From contig CAMLNA010000068.1 in NCBI GenBank assembly GCA_946481025.1, forward strand, positions 1 to 22,251: 22,251 nucleotides of DNA, given 5' to 3'. Source of the stretch: an uncultured Rivibacter sp. GTDB taxonomy: Bacteria > Pseudomonadota > Gammaproteobacteria > Burkholderiales > Burkholderiaceae. Under the pieces are notes generated by a model. The model was not told the origin of the DNA. It searched no databases and was given only the letters and a program-made list of their open reading frames with translations. The position numbers and the translations under genes are program-made. How positions within the stretch are numbered: position 1 is the first letter of the stretch; each line of letters begins with the position of its first letter. Positions 15,820-22,251 of the stretch are shown here, in pieces.

Positions 15820-16518
15820 TCACAGCGTCTCGCCTTCGCCGATCACGCCGGCGGCGCGCAGCGCACCGTCCAGCCAGGCCGGGCGCAGCGCCTTGCGGCT
15901 CCTGATGTCGGCGATGCGCCTGGTTTCGGCAGCCACCTTTTCCGCAGCCAGCGGCAGCATCGCGGCGGCCTTCTCGCGCTCGATGACGGTGACGCCGTCG
16001 GCGTCGCCGACCACGAGGTCGCCCGCTCGCACGGTGACGCCGCCGACCGAGACCGGGTGGTTCAGGCGGCCGGGCACGTTCTTGGTCGGGCCGTTCGGGT
16101 TGAGGCCGGCGGCAAACATCGGCAGGCCGAGCGCGCGGATCGCCTCGCTGTCGCGCACCGCGCCGTCGATCACGACGGCGGCGACGCCGATGGCCGCGCA
16201 CTGCTGGCACATGATCTCGCCCATCAGCGCGCTGCCCAGGTCGCCCTTGCCGTCGACCACGATCACATCACCCGGCTTCGCGATCGCCATGGCGGCGTGG
16301 ATCATCAGGTTGTCGCCGGGGCGCACCTCGACGGTCAGCGCAGGACCGGCGAACTTCATCGAGGGCGACAGCGGCGAGATGCGGCCGTGCAGCGCGCCCC
16401 GGCGGCCGGCCACGTCGGCCAGGACCGACGACGGGAACTGCGCGGCCTGGTCGACGGTGCCGGCATCCACGCGCTCGAAATCCCGAACCACGTCGGGCAG
16501 CGCAGCAGCTTGACTCAT
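15820..16518 (-). CDS. RraA-like / 4-carboxy-4-hydroxy-2-oxoadipate aldolase-family protein
   Basis: This 232-residue protein belongs to the RraA fold shared by HMG/CHA aldolases (LigK type), oxaloacetate decarboxylases and RNase E inhibitor RraA. Diagnostic parts are PGDNLMIHAAMAIAKPGDV, the active-site loop GDLGSALMGEIM (92-103), and R122-D123 in VIDGAVRD, which bind substrate and divalent metal in the aldolases. The extended C-terminal helix with many charged residues favours the aldolase group over true RraA. In an operon with a carboxylate-binding protein and a hydroxyacid dehydrogenase it probably cleaves or decarboxylates a 2-oxo-4-hydroxy acid or beta-keto acid. The start is well supported by AAGGAG about 6 bases upstream. 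The exact reaction is not determined. Confidence 0.88.
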   Translation of the reverse strand: MSQAAALPDVVRDFERVDAGTVDQAAQFPSSVLADVAGRRGALHGRISPLSPSMKFAGPALTVEVRPGDNLMIHAAMAIAKPGDVIVVDGKGDLGSALMGEIMCQQCAAIGVAAVVIDGAVRDSEAIRALGLPMFAAGLNPNGPTKNVPGRLNHPVSVGGVTVRAGDLVVGDADGVTVIEREKAAAMLPLAAEKVAAETRRIADIRSRKALRPAWLDGALRAAGVIGEGETL

Positions 16519-16551
16519 GCGTATCTCCTTGGAACGGTACGGCGCCGCCGA

Positions 16552-17520
16552 TCAGTCGATCCGGGCGCCGGATTCCTTGACGACCTTGCCCCAGCGCGGG
16601 ATCTCGTCCCGGATCAGCGCGGCGAACTGCTCCGGCGTCCCGCCGGCGGCATCGGCGCCCTCGTCGCCCAGCTTCTTGCGCAGCTCCGGGTGCTGCAGCG
16701 CCTTGTTGAATTCGGCGTTCAGCTTCGCGATCACGTCCCTGGGCGTACCGGCCGGGGCCAGCAACCCGAACCAGGTGACGGCGTCGAAACCCTGGTAGCC
16801 CGACTCGTTGATCGTCGGCACGTTCGGCAGGTCATCCACCCGCTTGGCCGAGGTGACCGCGAGCGCCCGCAGCTTGTTGTTGCGGATCTGGCCGATCAGC
16901 GTCGGCACCGAGGACATGTAGAGCTCCACGCCGCCGCTGATCACGTCCGTCAGCGCCTGTGCAGCGCCCTTGTACGGAATGTGCTGCGTCCTGAAGCCCG
17001 CGGCCTTCTGGAACATCTCGCTGGTCAGGTGGGCGACCGTGCCGTTGCCGGGCGAGGCGAAGTTCAGCTGGCCCGGCCTGGCCTTGGCGGCGTTCACCGC
17101 ATCGGCCAGCGTCTTGTACGGGGTGCCCACGCCCGTGACCATGACCAGCGGGGCATTCGCCAGCAGCACCACCGGCGCCAGGTCCTTCTGCGAGTCGTAG
17201 GGCATCTTGGCGTACAGCGTCGGGTTGATCGCCAGGTTGCTGGTCTGCCCCAGCGCCAGCGTGTAGCCGTCGGCCGGCGACTTGGCCACCGCATCGACGC
17301 CCAGGTTGCCGCCGGCGCCCGGCTTGTTGTCGATCACGAAGGTCCATCCGGTGGCGGCCGAGACGCGCTGGCTCGTTTCGCGCGCGATCGTGTCGGTGCC
17401 GCCGCCGGCCGGAAACGGCACGACGAGGCGTATCGGCTTGGCCGGCCAGGCCTGCGCGAAGGCCGTGCAGCTCAGGGTGGTCGCGGCCAGCGCCAGCACG
17501 AGGCGTCGAATCGAGGGCAT
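16552..17520 (-). CDS. Bug-family tripartite tricarboxylate transporter substrate-binding protein (TctC-like)
   Basis: This 322-residue periplasmic protein has a signal peptide (about 1-24, ending TAFAQA). The mature part has the Bug signatures WPAKPIRLVVPFPAGGGTDT and VIDNKPGAGGNLG, plus SPGNGTVAHL and the HIPYKGAAQALTD segment, which together form the carboxylate pocket. The family binds small carboxylates and related compounds and is hugely expanded in Burkholderiales. As usual, the membrane subunits TctA and TctB are absent, so it presumably uses a shared transporter or acts in sensing. GGAG lies 6 bases before the ATG. It heads the operon with the RraA-like and D-2-hydroxyacid dehydrogenase genes and is divergent from a LysR gene. 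Confidence 0.94.
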   Translation of the reverse strand: MPSIRRLVLALAATTLSCTAFAQAWPAKPIRLVVPFPAGGGTDTIARETSQRVSAATGWTFVIDNKPGAGGNLGVDAVAKSPADGYTLALGQTSNLAINPTLYAKMPYDSQKDLAPVVLLANAPLVMVTGVGTPYKTLADAVNAAKARPGQLNFASPGNGTVAHLTSEMFQKAAGFRTQHIPYKGAAQALTDVISGGVELYMSSVPTLIGQIRNNKLRALAVTSAKRVDDLPNVPTINESGYQGFDAVTWFGLLAPAGTPRDVIAKLNAEFNKALQHPELRKKLGDEGADAAGGTPEQFAALIRDEIPRWGKVVKESGARID

Positions 17521-17547
17521 GGGTGTCTCCGTTTGTCTGTGGCAACC

Positions 17548-17585
17548 AGTATTGAGGCGCCCGCCCATCGGGTCCAATCGATACT
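17548..17585. promoter_or_regulatory. Divergent promoter/operator between the Bug operon and its LysR gene
   Basis: On the minus strand TTGGAC (17577-17572) and AATACT (17553-17548) are 18 bp apart and could serve as -35 and -10 for the Bug operon. A dyad ATCG-N8-CGAT (17567-17582) covers the -35, and a wider pair AGTATTG (17548-17554) / CGATACT (17579-17585) matches at 6 of 7 positions. This fits a LysR site next to the promoter it controls, but all elements are short. Confidence 0.33.
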
Positions 17586-17615
17586 TTCTTCGGATCCATC
17601 CACGGAGCTTTTGCA

Positions 17616-18506
17616 ATGGACCTGCGAGACCTGCGCTACTTCGAGACCATCGCCGAGCTGCAGCACCTGGGACGCGCCTCGGCACGGCTGCATCGCACGC
17701 AGCCGGCCCTCACCAGCAGCATCCGCCGGCTCGAGGCCGACTGCGGCGCGGCGTTGTTCGAGAAGGCGGGGCGCGGGATCCGGCTCACCGAGGCCGGCAG
17801 GGTGCTGCAGAAGTGGGCGCAGCGCATGCGCTTCGACGTGGAGGATGCCCGTCGCGAACTCCAGGCGATCGGTGCCGGGCTGACCGGCCACGTGCGCATC
17901 GGCATCGTGCCCACCGCGGCCCAGTTCCTGCTGCCTCCGGTGGCCCGGCAGCTGCTGCAGGAGGCGCCGGACGTCACCCTGCGCACGGTGGTCGGCCTGA
18001 TCGACACCCTCAAGCCGCAGCTGCGCGCCGGCGAGCTCGACATGGTGGTCGGCACCGAAACCGCCGCCGAGCCGGGCTGGGTCTCCAGGCCGCTGGCCCA
18101 GGACGACATCGTGGTCGCCGCCAGCGATCGCCACCCGGTCTTCCGCAAGCGCGCCGGCCTCAGGGACCTGACCGGCTACCCGTGGGCGCTGCAGCCCCCG
18201 GGCGCTCCCACGCGCGACTGGCTCGACCACACCTTCGACCGCCAGGGCCTGCCGCGGCCGCACGTGCAGGTCGAAACCACGATGCTGCTGATGCTGCCGA
18301 CGCTGATCGTGCAGACCGGGCTGCTGAGCTTCATCTCGCGGCACCACCTGCAAGGCCGCGGGCGCATCGCCGGGCTCAAGGAGGTGCCGGTGAAAGGCGC
18401 GACCATGCACCGCCGGCTGGTCGTCACCTATCGGGCCAACAGCTTCCTGTCGCCGGCCGCCAGGCGCCTGCTCGAGCTGTTCGTCGCGTCGACGAAGGAC
18501 GCCTGA
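17616..18506 (+). CDS. LysR-family transcriptional regulator of the Bug/RraA/hydroxyacid dehydrogenase operon
   Basis: This 296-residue LysR protein has an N-terminal helix-turn-helix (about 3-60; LGRASARLHRTQPALTSSIRRLE) and an effector domain starting near VRIGIVPTAAQFLLPP (about 93), with GELDMVVGTE as the usual hinge strand. GGAG lies 8 bases before the ATG. Its start and that of the Bug gene are divergent and 95 bases apart, so it most likely activates that operon in response to the carboxylate substrate or its product. It is convergent with dsbD, leaving a 10-base gap with no terminator visible. It is only distantly like the LysR protein at 12632-13537. Confidence 0.93.
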   Translation: MDLRDLRYFETIAELQHLGRASARLHRTQPALTSSIRRLEADCGAALFEKAGRGIRLTEAGRVLQKWAQRMRFDVEDARRELQAIGAGLTGHVRIGIVPTAAQFLLPPVARQLLQEAPDVTLRTVVGLIDTLKPQLRAGELDMVVGTETAAEPGWVSRPLAQDDIVVAASDRHPVFRKRAGLRDLTGYPWALQPPGAPTRDWLDHTFDRQGLPRPHVQVETTMLLMLPTLIVQTGLLSFISRHHLQGRGRIAGLKEVPVKGATMHRRLVVTYRANSFLSPAARRLLELFVASTKDA

Positions 18507-18516
18507 AGCCCGCCCG

Positions 18517-20364
18517 TCAGAGCCCGGCCGCGGCCAGGCTCGCGATGAACTGCTCGCCCGGCTGGTAGCCGATCACGCGCGCCGCCTCGATCTCGCGCCC
18601 CTGCCCGTCGAAAAACATGATGCCGGGCGGGCCGAACAGGCCGAAGCGACGCAGCAGTGCCTTGTCCTGTGCGCTGTTGGCCGTCACGTCGGCCTGCAGC
18701 AGCACGGCCTGGCCGAGCTTGCGTCGCACCTGCGGGTCCTTGAAGGTGAAGCGCTCGTATTCCTTGCACGAGACGCACCAGTCGGCATAGAAGTCGAGCA
18801 TCGCCGGCCGGCCGCCGGCCGCCTTGAGCGCCGCGTCGAGTTCCTCGACGCTGCCCACGCGGCGGAAGGCCAGGTGATCGGCCGTGGCGGCCACGGCTTC
18901 GCCGCTGCCGGCGCGGGCCAGGTGCGCGAGCGGCTGCAGCGGATCGCGCCCGCCGGACAGCACGCCGGCGAACTGGGCCGCCCCCACCAGCGCCAGCAGC
19001 ACGCCCACGCCCTTGAAGAGTCGCTGCATGCCGCGGGCGCCTTCGGGCAGACGGTCGAAGGCATGCAGGAACACGGCCACGACGAGCAGCAGGCTGCCCC
19101 AGGCCAGCATCACCGTCCACGCGGGCAGCACCGGCGACACGAGCCAGATCGCCACCGCCAGCAGGGCCACGCCGAACACGTGCTTCACCGATTCCATCCA
19201 GGCGCCGGCACGGGGCAGCAGCGAGCCGGCCGACAACCCGGCCAGCAGCAGCGGCACGCTCATGCCGCAGGCCAGCGCAAACAGCGCCAGGCCGCCGATC
19301 ACCACGTCGCGCGTCTGGCTGATGTAGACCAGCGCCCCGGCCAGCGGTGCGGCCACGCAGGGCCCGACGATGAGCGCCGACAGCCCGCCCATCACGAACA
19401 CGCCGGCCAGCGTGCCGCCTTGCAGGCGGCCCGACGCTTCGCTCACCCGGCTTTGCACCACGCCCGGCATCTGCAGCTCGTAGAAGCCGAACATCGACAG
19501 CGACAGCGCCACCAGCATCGCCGCGAAGGCGCCCAGCACCCAGGGGTTCTGCAGCGCGGCCGCCAGGCCCTCGCCCAGCAGCCCGGCCACCACGCCGAAA
19601 GCGGTGTAGACCAGCGCCATGCCGAGCGAGTAGCTCGCCGACAACAGGAATCCGCGGCCGCGCGAGACCCGGCCGCCCTGCCCCACGATGATGGACGAGA
19701 GGATGGGCAGCATCGGCAGCACGCAGGGCGTGAACGACAGCAGCAGGCCGGCCAGCAGGAACACGCCGCCGATGGCGATCAGGTTGCCCGACTGCAATGC
19801 CGCCTGGATCCGGGCCGTTTCACCCGCGGGTGCCGGGGTGGCGGGCGCGGCAGAGGCCGGCGGCGCGACCGGCTGCTGCGACGCAGCCGCCAGCGAGACG
19901 GAGACGATGGCCGCATCGGCCACGTCCACCTTCAGCTCGCGCGTGAGCGGCGGATAGCACAGCCCCTTGTCGGCGCAGCCCTGGCTGGTCACCGCCAGCG
20001 TGAAAGGCCCGCCGGCCCGGCTGACGGGCAGCCGCACCGTCAGCTCGCCGCGGTAGGTCTCGACCTCCTTCCCGAAGTTCTCGTCGAACTTCACCTTGCC
20101 CGCAGGCAGCACCGCCTCGCCGAGCGCCACGCCGGGCTGCTGCGCCACCTCGAAGGCGAAGCGCTCGCGGTACATGTAGTAGCCGGGCTCGATGTCGAAA
20201 CGCAGCTCGAGGGTGTGCGCGTCGGCCCGTTGCGCGCTCAGCCGAAAGGCCTGTTCGGGGTCGAGGAAGTCGCCATTGCCCGCGTGGGCGGGGCTCATGG
20301 CCGCGAAGGCGGCCAGCGCCGAGAGCAGCAGGCCGGTTGCTAGCGAAAGGATGCGTTGTTGCAT
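18517..20364 (-). CDS. dsbD: Thiol:disulfide interchange protein DsbD
   Basis: This 615-residue inner-membrane protein passes electrons from cytoplasmic thioredoxin to periplasmic DsbC/DsbG, CcmG and other oxidised partners. All three parts are present. A signal peptide (about 1-28) precedes the periplasmic alpha domain with C130 and C136 (SQGCADKGLC). An Ala/Pro linker (164-181) leads to an eight-helix membrane domain with C214 (FTPCVLP) and C336 (VGPCVAAP). The C-terminal thioredoxin-like gamma domain carries WCVSC (C530, C533). All six catalytic cysteines of the cascade are intact. I chose the ATG at 20364; an in-frame GTG at 20370 is possible and neither has a good ribosome site. The metalloprotease-like gene lies 22 bases upstream on the same strand, so the two may be cotranscribed. 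Confidence 0.96.
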   Translation of the reverse strand: MQQRILSLATGLLLSALAAFAAMSPAHAGNGDFLDPEQAFRLSAQRADAHTLELRFDIEPGYYMYRERFAFEVAQQPGVALGEAVLPAGKVKFDENFGKEVETYRGELTVRLPVSRAGGPFTLAVTSQGCADKGLCYPPLTRELKVDVADAAIVSVSLAAASQQPVAPPASAAPATPAPAGETARIQAALQSGNLIAIGGVFLLAGLLLSFTPCVLPMLPILSSIIVGQGGRVSRGRGFLLSASYSLGMALVYTAFGVVAGLLGEGLAAALQNPWVLGAFAAMLVALSLSMFGFYELQMPGVVQSRVSEASGRLQGGTLAGVFVMGGLSALIVGPCVAAPLAGALVYISQTRDVVIGGLALFALACGMSVPLLLAGLSAGSLLPRAGAWMESVKHVFGVALLAVAIWLVSPVLPAWTVMLAWGSLLLVVAVFLHAFDRLPEGARGMQRLFKGVGVLLALVGAAQFAGVLSGGRDPLQPLAHLARAGSGEAVAATADHLAFRRVGSVEELDAALKAAGGRPAMLDFYADWCVSCKEYERFTFKDPQVRRKLGQAVLLQADVTANSAQDKALLRRFGLFGPPGIMFFDGQGREIEAARVIGYQPGEQFIASLAAAGL

Positions 20365-20386
20365 AAGCACTGGAAAGAAGCGCGGC

Positions 20387-22251
<1,865 letters not shown>

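Noticed and set aside
15820..16518. Annotation as the RNase E inhibitor RraA
   Set aside because: The operon context with a carboxylate-binding protein and a hydroxyacid dehydrogenase, the GDLGSALMGE loop with R-D pair, and the longer C-terminus favour the aldolase/decarboxylase branch of the fold.

Overview
The window is about 22 kb of high-GC DNA packed with genes on both strands; no gap exceeds about 210 bases. Gene content points to a betaproteobacterium of the order Burkholderiales, probably Comamonadaceae or a relative. The main clues are a Bug-type (TctC-like) solute-binding protein beside a LysR gene, a MipA/OmpV porin-like protein next to an RND pump, and strong G/C bias at third codon positions. 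The genus cannot be fixed from the sequence alone. I saw no rRNA, tRNA, CRISPR array, insertion sequence or prophage gene.

Region 1 (1-7231) is a signalling island. A REC-HisKA-HATPase kinase (137-1309, +) faces a four-gene minus-strand operon: a single-domain Rcp1-like receiver (6785-7231), a second REC-HisKA-HATPase kinase (5634-6788), an orphan periplasmic family-1 solute-binding protein (3987-5576), and a membrane hybrid kinase with a large periplasmic helical domain (1290-3974). There is no ABC permease or ATPase, so the binding protein may be the sensory front end of the membrane kinase. There are three kinases and four receivers, but no DNA-binding output protein in the window.

Region 2 (about 7260-12630) is an envelope efflux module. 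It holds an RND adaptor and an RND pump with overlapping ATGA start/stop, then a MipA/OmpV-family outer-membrane protein. Both the pump operon and the mipA-like gene are preceded by the same unannotated 42-bp module. It has two GGTAAG-type hexamers spaced 5 bp apart (11-bp repeat), followed 2 bp later by a hairpin. The two copies match at 32 of 42 positions with no gaps, and one stem pair has changed from C-G to G-C. This is the most interesting non-coding signal I found.

Region 3 (12632-18506) is a hydroxy-acid catabolism region. A LysR regulator diverges from an FMN-dependent L-2-hydroxyacid oxidase/dehydrogenase. That gene converges on a minus-strand operon of Bug binding protein, RraA/CHA-aldolase-like protein and NAD-dependent D-2-hydroxyacid dehydrogenase, which has its own divergent LysR regulator. 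Together they could take up a carboxylate, oxidise 2-hydroxyacids of either stereochemistry and cleave or decarboxylate the product. The actual substrate is unknown.

Region 4 (18517-22251) holds a complete DsbD thiol:disulfide transporter. Upstream of it, on the same strand, is a large secreted protein with an HEFAH zinc-protease motif, a C-terminal hexapeptide-like beta-helix, and an N-terminal Thr-Pro linker. The linker is encoded by a perfect hexanucleotide repeat that runs off the right edge, so this gene is incomplete.
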